Shown here: piece after piece, positions 1 through 9,431 of the stretch | Numbering within the stretch: position 1 is the first letter of the stretch | How the letters are laid out: each line of letters starts with the position of its first letter | NCBI GenBank assembly: GCA_021029095.1 | Contig: JAJOHG010000328.1 | Location: 1-28,577 of the forward strand | Source: Phellopilus nigrolimitatus | Lineage: Eukaryota > Basidiomycota > Agaricomycetes > Hymenochaetales > Hymenochaetaceae | Direction of reading: 5' to 3' | DNA: 28,577 bases | Program-made: the position numbers and the translations under genes | Notes under the pieces: model-generated | What the model saw: the letters and a program-made list of their open reading frames with translations, nothing else | Databases searched by the model: none | What the model was told of the DNA's origin: nothing

Positions 1-1480
1 CCAAATACAGTCGACTTTCTATTAATGCATAAGGTCCGCATATATGCAGGTATGTGCCGGCCTGTGACTCAGGGATATAAGCTGAAGTAACTATTACCTT
101 TCTGGGCAGCCAACAGGAGTCTTTGAATGACTCTAATTGCATATGCGAGCCTGGCCAGTACACATTCGAGACGAAACAAGATCGTCGTGCGATGAAAGAA
201 GTACGCAACTCCAGACTCCAGGCCGGCTCCAGCAACCGAGCAGCATCTCAACTGAATTCAATTTCGATATTCTGAGCTTGCTGGTTGGCGATAGAGATAA
301 AGGAGTGGAAGCAGTGAGTGCCCGCACTTGCAACCCGAATGCAAGGTGGGTTTGCTCATCCTCAAAAATTCCATCAAGACCGTCCGCACAGTGCATCTGC
401 TAGCTGTCCGACATGCCCCGGGCGCTTCAAGGACGGCGAACGCGTTGAGGATACGGGTCTGTGGACCTGACGGGCCACGAATGCTGTGCGACCGGTATGT
501 CTCCGTCTCTCGTTTTTCTTCTCTTTCAAGTTTGAAGGGCTGTACATCTCCAGCAAGAAATCGAAGCCTGTCGCGCTCTGCGGGGCGCTGGACTCTGCGA
601 GCTCAAGCTATTAGGCGCAGGTGCTCGCGCACCGCCTATCACATGCCGCTCTCTCAAACTCGCAGTCCCAGCTACGCTCTCGCACTGTACGAACTAGACT
701 CAGCACGCATTGCCTATCCTTACGTGCGGGGCAGCACGCTTGAACGCGCTCTTAGTTGATCATCATACTGGCCAGCGGTACGGCGCGGCCCCAATGATAA
801 TTTGGTGCGTGCATGTTGCTCTTTCCTCTACGTACTCAAGAATCTTCAGCCTGTGGATATAGGAGAACACCGAGAAAGTTAAAAGGCACATGTACATTAC
901 AGGATGTCCGTGTCTATTTTATACTGCAACAAGAAGTTTACAGAGAAGTTTAACCGCAACTGAGAGTTTTTGAATGCTGGATTGTGATGCCAAGATCGGA
1001 AGTGTATGATGATAGTCCAGAAGATACTGCACTAGGGGTAGAGAAAAGAGGGTAGATAGTGATGGAGATCTAAGAATTATGGCGCGCGTGTTCAAGGTGG
1101 ACCGAAACGAAGTGCCCGCGTCTGCTCTCGCCACCTGTTGTTCAGGCCCTCCACTCGTAGCGCGCAGCTCCTTCGGTTCATCCAATTGCAGAGAATACTC
1201 CGAACGAGGCCTGCCTCAATGCTCCTGAATCCCGACAGCTTTGCTTCCTACCCCGTGCAAACATAAGCTTGTTGCCGTCCTGTACGGACTAGTAACCATC
1301 GCGGTTGCTAGTTACGAGCCTGACGCAAACTGTGCGAGGCATATAAAGACATGCATCCTGCTGTGGGTATCGGCCATCGATCCATTCAACAATGCCTCTG
1401 AACATCGCTTCCATTTAAGTTGGTGTCTGCTTCCCATGTTTACCTAGCTGAACGACAACTCACTCTAAGTATTTATTTCA
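1..1480. other. Left edge without a recognisable gene
   Basis: I see only short open frames on both strands here, none with a recognisable domain or convincing exon structure. The last part probably holds the promoter and possibly a 5' exon of the F-box gene that becomes recognisable near 1.57 kb. A short ATG frame at 1392 stops after eight codons, so it does not supply a clear first exon. No tRNA, rRNA or terminal-repeat structure was found. Confidence 0.5.
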
Positions 1481-2739
1481 GCCATCCAAGTTTTTCCAGA
1501 ACGTCACTTCCGATAGTGCCTTCTGGCGGCATCCCCGCCGGGCGCATTGGCCGTTCAGCCAGTCAGCATTGTGTTTCGACGTCTCTGAGGTCTCGGATGA
1601 TGTCTGGATCGAGATTGCACTGTTTTGTGGTTTAAAGGAAGTCCTGTGTCTTGAAAGTGTATGTGCTTCCAATGTGTTTTCCTGGTTGAACAGTATTTAT
1701 CTCTTTGCTCCAGACATGCAAGTTTCTCCGCAACGTTTTCATGACCGACAGACTCTTCTGGCTACGTCGCCTCCATATGCTGGAGCAAAATGAAGCACCC
1801 GATCTACCTCGCCACATTCCCATCAGCACACTCACCTCGCTCAAATTGCGCGGCCTTGTCATAGGTGCACACCGGCGATATCTCAACTGCAATAAATCGC
1901 ACTCCTCTGCGTCGGTTGCAGCAGCCGCAAATTACGCGAGAGATCACAGTATCCCCTCGCTTTCCAGAACCAGATGCGCACAGCTGGAGTAGGCCGGAAC
2001 TGCTCCCTGGTGGTGCGCTCTTCCTAGTAGTCTGTCGGCCTGCGAAAGAGGTCGGCACAAACCAGGATCTGGGATTCTTGCGGTGCTTCAATGTGCCGGG
2101 TGGCGAGTGTGTCTGGACATACAAGCCAGATAAGCTTGACGTGAGGGGCTTTGGCTATGACATGCAAGCAAATGGTGACGTGCATGTGCTCACAGAGAGT
2201 GGTCCTGTTTCTGGCTTCGAGAACAATAACCGCATTGGACCAAGGTAAGAAACACAACATCGATAGAACATAGAAACTATCATTTCACACCGATACTTTA
2301 TTAGACTGAGAATCCTCGAGATTACCAAAATTTCACCCCACATAAATCGTCCTGAATCGCTTTACAAGGTTGTTACAGAAGGTTCTTTGGCCGCACCTGA
2401 ATATTTGAAGCTCAGTGGTGACGTATTGGCAGTAGGCTACTATGAGCGTCTCGTCCTAACGTTCTGGACAGAAAAACGCTCAGCTGTAATTCCTCAGGTG
2501 TGTATATCTATCTGATGAAAAAAGTTGAACTTGACCAATCCATTTCTGTGCAGCAGTGTCTCAACAGTCTAGACTTGGTAGACGACTATCTCATTTACGA
2601 GCGGGATGATGATTGGACCTCCAGATCAGTTGTGGCCATCCTGCTTTCATCTGTACACAACATCCTATCCAGTACCACGGAGACAACAAGGACACTGACA
2701 CTCGATGACATTCCACATGCCAAATGCTCTGTGCCATAT

Positions 2740-2747
2740 AACCCTAT
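2740..2747. repeat. Left target-site duplication AACCCTAT
   Basis: This 8-bp sequence sits directly outside the left terminal repeat and is identical to the eight bases outside the right end (5645-5652). An 8-bp duplication is the usual hAT signature. It lies in F-box coding sequence and contributes codons Asn-Pro-Ile. Confidence 0.9.
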
Positions 2748-2765
2748 TAGGGCATACCACGAGTC
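2748..2765 (+). repeat. Left terminal inverted repeat of the hAT-like element
   Basis: TAGGGCATACCACGAGTC is an exact reverse complement of 5627-5644. Similarity between the two ends stops after these 18 bases, apart from shared ACCCG-type motifs further in. Confidence 0.92.
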
Positions 2766-2935
2766 GATCCCCGGGTTGACCCGGACCTGTTGGCGGATCT
2801 ACCCGTGACCGAAAATCCTCAACCCGGACCCGGCTTGACCTGGACCCGTTGGGACTCGGATTCACGGGTCACCGAATTCCCACGGTTCCAGGTCACGGAG
2901 GTCACGGGTTTGTTCACAGCTCCCTGCGGGTCGCA
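2766..2935. repeat. Left subterminal ACCCG/CGGGT motif array
   Basis: This stretch contains many copies of ACCCG, CGGGT and CACGGGT in both orientations, including CTCAACCCGGACCCG, which recurs in the same orientation near 5518. Such arrays in hAT elements usually bind the transposase. Here that role is inferred from position and repetition only. Confidence 0.6.
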
Positions 2936-3142
2936 TTGTCATCCACCTCCCTTCGCGCGCATCGCCTGAGTCTCCTGTCTTCCACTTCTCGAGCATAGCA
3001 AGCCCGCCGCTATCCATCCCGCATGTCCGCACCAAGCCTCATGGGCGCATGAAATCCGACCGACGCCGCGGAGAAGACGACGAAGCTCGCCCCGCTCACG
3101 CGCCTCTGCTCCCTCTCGCTCAAGAAAACAACACGCCCCAAA

Positions 3143-3774
3143 ATGCCAGGCGTACAAGACGTTAGGTCCGTCAGCTGCCAAATGCAACAAGATTTGGGGA
3201 ATTTATGTCAGCTTACACATTGTCCGTTGTCGACAGCGCGGACGCGTTCATCTCCGAACATGCGGCCCCGCCTCAAGCGTTCCGGCAAGCTCGAGGTTTA
3301 CGACACAGGTGGACATCGTCAAGACCGGACACTTCAAGGAGCTTGCTCCCTATGACCCTGACTGGTACTACACGCGCGCCGGTGCGTTTGAGTCAGCTCT
3401 CGTACATACGTATACAACTGAACCTTTTCTTTCGCTGTGTTCATATCCGCATTGGTGTCTCTTACAGCTGCCGTCGCTCGTCACATCTACCTGCGCAAAA
3501 GCGTCGGCATCGGCGCACTCTCGAAACTGCACGGCGGACGCAACCGCCACGGGAACCGGCCAAGCCACCACGCGGACGCGAGCGCGAGCATGCAGCGCAA
3601 GGTCTGCCAGTCGCTCGAGAAGATCGGCGTACTCGAGCTGAGCGACAACGGCGGCCGGCACATCTCGCAGGACGGCCAGCACGATCTCGACCGCATCGCG
3701 ACCGCCGTCGTCGAGCGGCGCGCGAGGCAGAGGAGGACGAGGGCGAGGATGAGGATGAAGAGCCGAAGGAGTGA
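3143..3774 (+). pseudogene. Captured, frameshifted copy of ribosomal protein S19e (RPS19)
   Basis: S19e is a small-subunit ribosomal protein of about 145 residues. The copy starts with ATG coding MPGVQDV, then [39 protein letters not shown], and after an 86-nt intron (3382-3467) [44 protein letters not shown] and ISQDGQHDLDRIA, ending in an acidic tail with stop at 3772. These blocks cover the whole protein. They do not lie in one frame: +1 shifts occur after HAA (about 3263), after KLEV (about 3300) and again before the acidic tail (about 3715). The first intron, about 3161-3236, has a weak donor. The copy therefore cannot make intact S19e. The 5' flank is pyrimidine-rich, as for ribosomal protein leaders, so the promoter may have been captured too. 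It lies wholly inside the transposon. Confidence 0.85.
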
Positions 3775-4020
3775 GCGTCGGCTTGTGGACAGGGCGCAGT
3801 GTGGTGATGGTGTTTTATTTTTCCTCCGCTGGCCCTCACATGTTGTATGGGTATGTTCTCCTTGCGCATAAAAGCTCTTTTTTTTGTTTCCTCTTCACGC
3901 GCTCCCCCCTACACCCAGCCCGCTCACCTGAGGAACACACACAAGAAGCCCAGCACGCGCAAGTCGACCCCGCACTCCCGGTACGCCGCGCTCCTTGCGC
4001 TGGGCGCGTGTCTGCGCTCC

Positions 4021-4093
4021 CACTCAAGTTCCTGTGGGAGATGTACCGCACAGCGCTCGAGACGCTGAAAAACAACGCCACGCTCGTTATCAG
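4021..4093 (+). pseudogene. Captured exon fragment resembling eIF3a (eIF3 subunit a)
   Basis: The reading frame gives LKFLWEMYRTALETLKNNAT, which I recognise as the N-terminal eIF3a segment (family pattern LxFLWExYRTxLExLxNNxxLE). A GT donor follows at 4094 and an acceptor at 4150, beyond which the sequence becomes eIF2-alpha-like. Only this exon-sized piece is recognisable; flanking eIF3a sequence was not found, although 3930-4020 is open in the same frame. eIF3a is the scaffold of the eIF3 initiation complex. The fragment is far too short to be functional. The assignment is from memory of the family and should be searched. Confidence 0.55.
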
Positions 4094-4150
4094 GTGCGCT
4101 TCAAGTTTCTCCGATTGTCTGCATCTATCTAAGTATTCTACATCCGACAG

Positions 4151-5303
4151 CAAATTGCGCCGTATGTCAAGCTGGTGAGCCTTCAGGAGTTTTAAGAAAA
4201 TAATTTTTGGACTGAACGCAGTGCATTCAGCTCGAATACAACAACATTGAGGGGATGATTTTGCTTTCCGAGCTATCGCGGCGTCGCATCCGCTCGATCC
4301 AGAAGCTCATCCGCGTCGGACACAACAAGGTCGTCGTCGTGATGCGTGTCGACAAAGAGATGGGTGGGTGTGCCGCCATTGCCATTTGCCATTTATGCAT
4401 TTACTTCGCGTTTCTCACTTCATCTCTTACAACCAGGCTACATCGACCTCTCGAAGAGGCGTGTCTCGCCAGAGGACATTACCAAACGCGAGGAGCGCTT
4501 CATGAAGTCCAAGACAGTCGCCCATCCTGCGGCACGTCGCATCGAAGCTTTCGTCGGAGGAACTCATGGCGGACGCAGTGGCGAAGGCAGGTATGGTTAC
4601 GAGTGCGGAAGAGGAGGAAGAGCCGCGGCTCAGGCGGGCAGCAGCAAGGAAGCCCGCTTGGAGTCCCTGTACGACCAAATCGTGTGGCCGCTGGGGAAGC
4701 AGTACGGGCACCCGTACAATGCCTTCAAGCTCGCGCTGACGTGCGTCTGCCCTCCTTTGAAACTCGCCCCTTAACACTTACGCACACCTCTCAGGGAGCC
4801 CGAAAAGTATTTGCCTCGCTGACACCAGAGCCGTCGGGAGCGACGTTCGCACAGCTGACGGCCACTATCGCGCGACGGTGACACCACGGCCGATCAAGCT
4901 GCGCGCGGATGTGGAGTTGATGTGCTACTCGGAAGCGGGTATTGACGCAATCAAGCGCGCGCTGCGTGCGGGGGAGGCGGCGGGCACGGAGGCGGTGCAG
5001 ATTAAGGCGAAGCTCGTTGCGCCGCCGCTGTACATACTCGGGACAAATGCGATGGACAAGTATGTGGCGGCCAAGTGGCTAGAGCTGGCGATCAAGACAA
5101 TACAAAGCACGATCGAGGGAGCGGGCGGGAATCTGATCGTCAGGATGAGGGTGCGTCCCACTTTTCTTGCTCTTATATACGGATAATGACTAATGACTCT
5201 GGATCTCTGGATACTTTAGCCAAAGACGATGTCGGAGACAGAGGAGCAGAACCTCGCACAGCTCATGGCGAAGGCCAACGCCGAAAATCAAGAAGTGTAT
5301 TAG
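4151..5303 (+). pseudogene. Captured, frameshifted copy of eIF2-alpha (SUI2 family)
   Basis: eIF2-alpha is the regulatory subunit of the factor that delivers initiator tRNA. The copy lacks the first residues. It begins QIA...PYVKL (4151-4174) and continues after a 56-nt intron with [20 protein letters not shown] (the S1 domain with the Ser-phosphorylation loop), then after an intron at 4364-4436 [20 protein letters not shown]. Later come [58 protein letters not shown] and, after an intron at 5151-5219, a short C-terminal exon ending at 5303. Blocks change frame near 4515 (KTVAH to ILRHVASKL and back) and after EPEKYLPR near 4825, with a further shift near 4878, so it cannot encode the full protein. 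Introns are retained in normal places. Relative to the family about three residues (EMG) are missing before YVKL. Confidence 0.85.
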
Positions 5304-5351
5304 CATAAATCAGTGTACACGAGCGAAAATCCGAGAAAGAAATATTATAAC

Positions 5352-5387
5352 AAAAGAAAAAGAAAAAGAAAAGAAAAGAAAGGAAAA
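5352..5387 (+). repeat. A/G-only tract
   Basis: A run of A with regularly spaced G (AAAAG/AAAAAG units) follows the eIF2-alpha copy. It is not a retrotransposition tail, because the copy upstream keeps its introns. More likely it is simple sequence from the captured 3' flank. Confidence 0.6.
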
Positions 5388-5477
5388 CTCGTTATGGGGA
5401 AGTGTGTTCGAGTGCCGCGTGCGTAAAGTTTGCATCTGAATCAGACAATATAAAAATGAATGAACCACTCCTTAAAT

Positions 5478-5626
5478 ACCCGTGAACTACCTGCGGGTAT
5501 TGAAAAATTGAATATTCTCAACCCGGACCCGCAACAATCTGTTTCCCACGGATCACCCGTACACGGGTGATCCGTGAATGCGGATCTGCAGTCGGGGTCG
5601 GGTCACGGGTTTCCACGGGTTCTAAA
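5478..5626. repeat. Right subterminal ACCCG/CGGGT motif array
   Basis: The right end of the element has the same ACCCG/CGGGT and CACGGGT motifs as the left end, including a copy of CTCAACCCGGACCCG in the same orientation. It contains a long perfect palindrome (5547-5576). Confidence 0.6.
5547..5576. repeat. 30-bp perfect palindrome near the right transposon end
   Basis: CACGGATCACCCGT and its exact complement ACGGGTGATCCGTG are separated by AC. The arms contain the ACCCG motif of the subterminal array. It can form a hairpin or present paired, head-to-head protein-binding sites about 70 bp from the right terminus. No equivalent of this length was found at the left end. Confidence 0.8.
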
Positions 5627-5644
5627 GACTCGTGGTATGCCCTA
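5627..5644 (-). repeat. Right terminal inverted repeat of the hAT-like element
   Basis: GACTCGTGGTATGCCCTA is the exact reverse complement of the left terminus, directly followed by the second target-site copy. Confidence 0.92.
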
Positions 5645-5652
5645 AACCCTAT
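5645..5652. repeat. Right target-site duplication AACCCTAT
   Basis: It is identical to 2740-2747. The F-box frame continues at 5653 if one copy is removed together with the element. Confidence 0.9.
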
Positions 5653-6136
5653 CCCAATGCTTACATATTTCATCAAATCATCTGTTTGTACCTTCCACTG
5701 GAAGTCTGAAGCCGAAAGAAAATCAAAAGGAATCAATATCATGGCTCGCTCTATAAGGAATCCAGCTTATGTTCGAAGGAATCCTAGAAACTCTCTTCTG
5801 GTGGACTCTTTTTGCTTGAGGGCTCCACTTTTAAATGATGACATTCCACACCTCACATTCCTCAGGAGTTTTCAGTCACCCTTGGGCGAAGAAAGAGACT
5901 TGTATTATCTGGGTTCACCACCATCACAGACTGGCTCAACATTAATGTATAATAACCTTCCCTTGAATTTGGACAAATGGGGAGTACATAATATACTTGC
6001 TACTTTCCCCAATGAGAGAAAGATGGTATTGTGCAAATACAAATTCACACCAAACACTGAAGGAAAGTGTTTAGAATTCTACAGTGGAGCTCTTTACTTT
6101 CAGTCAAAAGGTCTCATAATTCAGTATTTTGGCTAA

Positions 6137-6808
6137 AGCACATATTTCATCCTAAATTGCTTTTCAGTAGGCACATAACTAGCAGTTTGTCATAACATAG
6201 TACATTGCTGTGGGACAAGCTCAAATTGTCAGACTTGTTCTCAAAGGCTGGGTCAGGCACGCATTGACCCGGAGCGAGTCTTAAGGAATACGCCGCAACT
6301 CACAGGTATACAAAAAAATCATCGTGAAGAGGACAGCAGACGAGAACCAGTTTATTGTCTAATCTGAAAGCGCCTTAGCGCACTTTTGTATTCAGGGAGC
6401 CCAGGCTGAATGTAGCCATTAGCGCCGCATTCAGATTGCTCTTGTAGTATGTATCGAAAGATGGCGGGGTCTGCTGTTTCTATGTAAGAAGCGAATAACG
6501 AAATCGAATAAGTTTAATTGAAAAGAGCTGGCTGTGTTGTTTAATCGGCCTACTGGACGACATCTAAATCTGCAAAGAGAGTTGGCGTAAGCATCCCTCA
6601 CGAACCAAGCTCGAAGCACGAGGTAGGATGAAACGAAAATGTATTGTCCGGATGGGTTCCAGCATGCAATTCCGTCTTACATAAATTGCAGCGTTGATTG
6701 ACACGTAATCAACGGAACCAAAAGCAATTACCCAAAGTGAGAGAAAAAAAAGAGGATTGTCACGGAAAAGGCACCGAACGACGACGGAACCGTTTCCTCC
6801 TCCTCCAA
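6137..6808. other. F-box 3' flank and xylulokinase promoter region
   Basis: No gene is recognised here. Long frames on the minus strand across 6.56-7.74 kb are antisense to xylulokinase exons. The interval should contain the end of the F-box transcript and the promoter of the xylulokinase gene. I see no clear TATA element. Confidence 0.5.
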
Positions 6809-9431
6809 ATGCCATCGAGGTCGCCGACCGCCCACTTTCTCGGCCTCGAGCTCGCGACAGACCAGCTCCGTGCTGCCGTCGTCGATGAGCAGCTCGACCT
6901 CGTCGGCGTCGAGGTGGTAGACTTTGATTCCGAGCTCGCGGAATTTCAGTGAGTTGCCTCTGTCTCTCTGTGTTGCTGTACTCCTGACGACCGTCCCCGC
7001 CAGAACGCATGGGGGCATTTTCACGACGCCAGGCGATGCGTACACAACCCCGGTGGAGATGTGGATAAAGGCGCTCGGTGTGTATTGCTTTTTATTTTTA
7101 TTTTTTATTGTCTGTGGACAGGACTGAAAGCTGATTACGCCGCCAGACCTACTGCTGCAAAAACTCGAGCAGAACTTCGATCTGACCAAGATCAAGTCTA
7201 TCGGCGGCTCTGCGCAGCATGCCTGCGTATGGTGGAAGAACTCGATACCCGCCTCCCTCCTGCGCTTCAGCGACCCCGCCCACTCCCTCCACGACCACCT
7301 CTTCAGCACCGGCAACCCCTTCTCCCTCCCGAACACCCCCGTCGCGCAGGACACCTCCACCCTCCCCCAGGCCCTCGCCATCGAGCACGCCCTCGGCGGG
7401 CCCGACAAGACCGCCGCGCGCCTCGGCGCCCCCGCGCACGCCTCGCTCCTTTCCGCGCACGCGTTGCGCATGCGCGAGACGCAACCCGACGTCTGGCGCC
7501 GCACCGGCCGCATCTCGCTCGCGTCCACACTGCTCTGCAGCCTTCTTCTCGGCGGCTGGGCGCCCTCCTCCGAGAGCGAGGCCTGCGCGACGGGCATGTG
7601 GTCGCACCCCCAACGCGCGTGGGACGAAGGTGTCCTCGAGATCGTCGCCGGCTCCAACTCGTTTGAACATATGGGCCGCCTGAAGATGATGCTTGGTGAC
7701 GTCGACGTGCAGGGCGGCGGTAGGAAAATTGGTTCCATCTCGCCGTATTTTGTCGAGCGCTACGGGTTCAGTCCAGGTACTTTTATTTATTTGTTTACTC
7801 GAGACTTTTTTTTTCTCATCGTGAATAGATACTATCCTGACGCCGTTCACGTCCGACTATCTGTCGACGTACCTCTCCCTTTGCCCCTCCCCGACCGACG
7901 CCGTACTTTCCTTTGGGCCGATGGATGTCATGCTCACAACCGCACCTCATTACCTTCCCAACCGTCTCTACACCCTCTTTCCTCACCCCGCGCAGGAGCC
8001 CAATGAGAAGCGACGGTATATCGTCATGCTCACGAGCAGGTGCGTTTGCATAAAATTTCAAACAAAGAACAATGTCGATTTGAGGAAAAAATTAGAAACG
8101 GAGATGTGCCGCGTGCACTGGTGCGCGATATGTACACGAAGAGCTGGAGCGCATTCGATCGGCTCCTTGCCATCGTGCCTCCAGGCGGTTCCATTGGCCT
8201 CGACGACAAGCTATTTAGCTTCTGGCACCTGCAGGCGGAGGCTTTCCCGTTTTCGCACGTCAAGGGCATCTTCCGCTTCGAGACCGGCGTCAAGGTCAAC
8301 GAGTTCCGCGACCTGCGCGCGAACCCGCGTTGTCTGCTCGAGTCGCAGCTCCTTTCCTTCCGTGTCCGCTACGCGCGCATGCGTGCGTCAAATCTCTTCT
8401 TCTCCGCGAATACCCGCACCAGCCCCGCCAGCCAGCAGGCGCTCAACACGAGCATCGCAGGACCCACGCTTTCCTTCGATCCCTACTCCACGGCTCCCCT
8501 GCCGCGGCGCCTCGTCGCGACGGGCGCCGCCGCGAACTTCCCCGCCGTCGTCAACCTCCTCGGTGATGTCTTCAACGCGCCCATTTTCGTACCCGCGACG
8601 CAGCTCGACTCCGCACACGCCGTCGCACCCGCGGGCCCCGGTGCCGCGGGCTCAGGCCCCGCCGCGCAGTTCGCCGCCGCGCACCGCAATGCTCCCGCGC
8701 CCGGATTCGCGTCGCGTGCCGCGCTGGGCAGCGCGTTCGTCGCGCGATGGGTGTGGACCCGCGAGCGCGCCGCGGGCCCAGGTGCATCCGCCGCTCCCGC
8801 AGTCGCGTACGAGGACGAGGTGCGCCGCCTGCTCGCGCGCCGCTGGAACCTGCGCAGCAAGCAGCAAAGCGCGGGGGGCGCGCACTCGCCCGCGCCCTAC
8901 ATGCAGCACCAGCGCAGCGCGGGTCTCGGCGCGGACGTGCTCGTCGAAGAGGAAGAGGAAGACGAGGAGGAGGAGGGAGACTACGTCGTCGGCGCAATGG
9001 GCGCGGGCCTCGCGTCGAGCCTGACCCTGGGCCTCGGCGGGCTCGGCCTCGATGCGCTCGGTCCCGCGTCCACTCCCATGCCCGCATCGACGCCCCCGCC
9101 GCGGGTGCGCACCGCGACAGGCTCGTCGCTCGCAACCAGCGGGAGCGGGTTCGCGCTCTCTCCCGGCCCCGGCGGGAGCGGCGGCGCGCTGACCGCGCTC
9201 ACTTCTCCCGACGGCCAGTCGGGCACGGGCACGCCGACGGATGCACCGGCGAGCGCGGGAGGGGGGATCACGCCGCTGACGCCGGTGGGCGCGCTGCCGA
9301 CGGGCGACGTCGAGGCGCAGCTTGGCTGGGCGAAGGTCGCGGAGCCGGACGTGGACGCGTTCATGGCGTACGCCTCGATCGTCCCCGAATTCGTGCGCCT
9401 GGAGGGCCTGCTTGTAAAGTCGCTTGTGTGA
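6809..9431 (+). CDS. Xylulokinase (FGGY carbohydrate kinase) with long low-complexity insertion
   Basis: The enzyme phosphorylates D-xylulose to xylulose 5-phosphate, feeding pentoses into the pentose phosphate pathway in the cytosol. Exons are 6809-6948, 7004-7077, 7147-7776, 7829-8039 and 8096-9431, with GT-AG introns of 55, 69, 52 and 56 nt and phases that all match, giving 796 residues. Family landmarks are HFLGLELATDQLRA (N-terminal nucleotide fold), GGIFTTPGDAYTTPVEMW, SIGGSAQHACVWW (substrate side), PFTSDYLSTYL around Asp291 (catalytic Asp position, usually GDN), FPFSHVKGIFRF, CLLESQLLSFRVRYARM and LVATGAAANFPAVVNLLGDV. The C-terminus is YASIVPEFVRLEGL. Fungal homologues are usually about 550-620 residues. 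The excess is a GC-rich Ala/Gly/Pro/Ser stretch at about residues 575-755, including a Glu/Asp run near 634. It could be real or contain an unrecognised intron. The start is the first ATG in frame before the fold. Confidence 0.88.

Larger units (their letters stand above)
2748..5644. mobile_element. Non-autonomous hAT-like DNA transposon carrying captured host genes
   Basis: The ends are an 18-bp perfect inverted repeat (TAGGGCATACCACGAGTC at the left, its complement at the right). Both sides carry the same 8-bp direct repeat, AACCCTAT. An 8-bp duplication with TAGGG termini fits the hAT superfamily. The subterminal 150-170 bp on each side are dense in ACCCG/CGGGT motifs, a plausible transposase-binding array. 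No transposase frame is present, so movement would need an enzyme in trans. The interior carries intron-containing remnants of ribosomal protein S19e, an eIF3a-like exon and eIF2-alpha, all in the plus direction. Because introns are retained, capture was at DNA level and not through mRNA. The element lies inside the last exon of an F-box gene, whose reading frame resumes on the far side. Boundaries are seen directly; family assignment is by termini only. Confidence 0.9.
1569..6136 (+). pseudogene. F-box protein gene disrupted by a hAT-like element
   Basis: F-box proteins recruit substrates to SCF ubiquitin ligases. The N-terminal part reads SDDVWIEIALFC...LCLES, then TCKFLRNVFMTDRLFWLRRL, an F-box-like helix set, followed by a region of the type common in Agaricomycete F-box proteins (ELLPGG, then GECVWTYK, suggesting beta-propeller-like strands). 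Exons read as up to 1658, 1714-2244, 2305-2497 and 2554-2747, then 5653-6136 after the transposon. The introns are 55, 60 and 56 nt with GT-AG ends. Codons across the insertion (AAC CCT AT, then C CCA ATG) stay in frame once the element and one target-site copy are removed. A second lesion is a +1 shift near 1917-1923, between ...NKSHSSAS and ITREITVSPRF, which no GT-AG intron repairs. The N-terminus is unresolved: no ATG lies in frame just upstream and 1569 is a TTG, so a 5' exon may be missing. Confidence is high that it is an F-box gene and that it is broken. Confidence 0.8.

Noticed and set aside
3143..5303. RPS19 and eIF2-alpha as functional neighbouring genes
   Set aside because: Both copies need several frame changes that no GT-AG intron explains, eIF2-alpha lacks its start, and the pair lies inside a transposon with clear ends.
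5352..5387. Poly(A)-like tail of a retrocopy
   Set aside because: The upstream copy keeps introns and the tract has regular G, so mRNA origin is not supported.
6728..7738. 336-residue open frame on the minus strand
   Set aside because: It is antisense to xylulokinase exons in GC-rich DNA and has no domain; the plus strand has matching exons and motifs.
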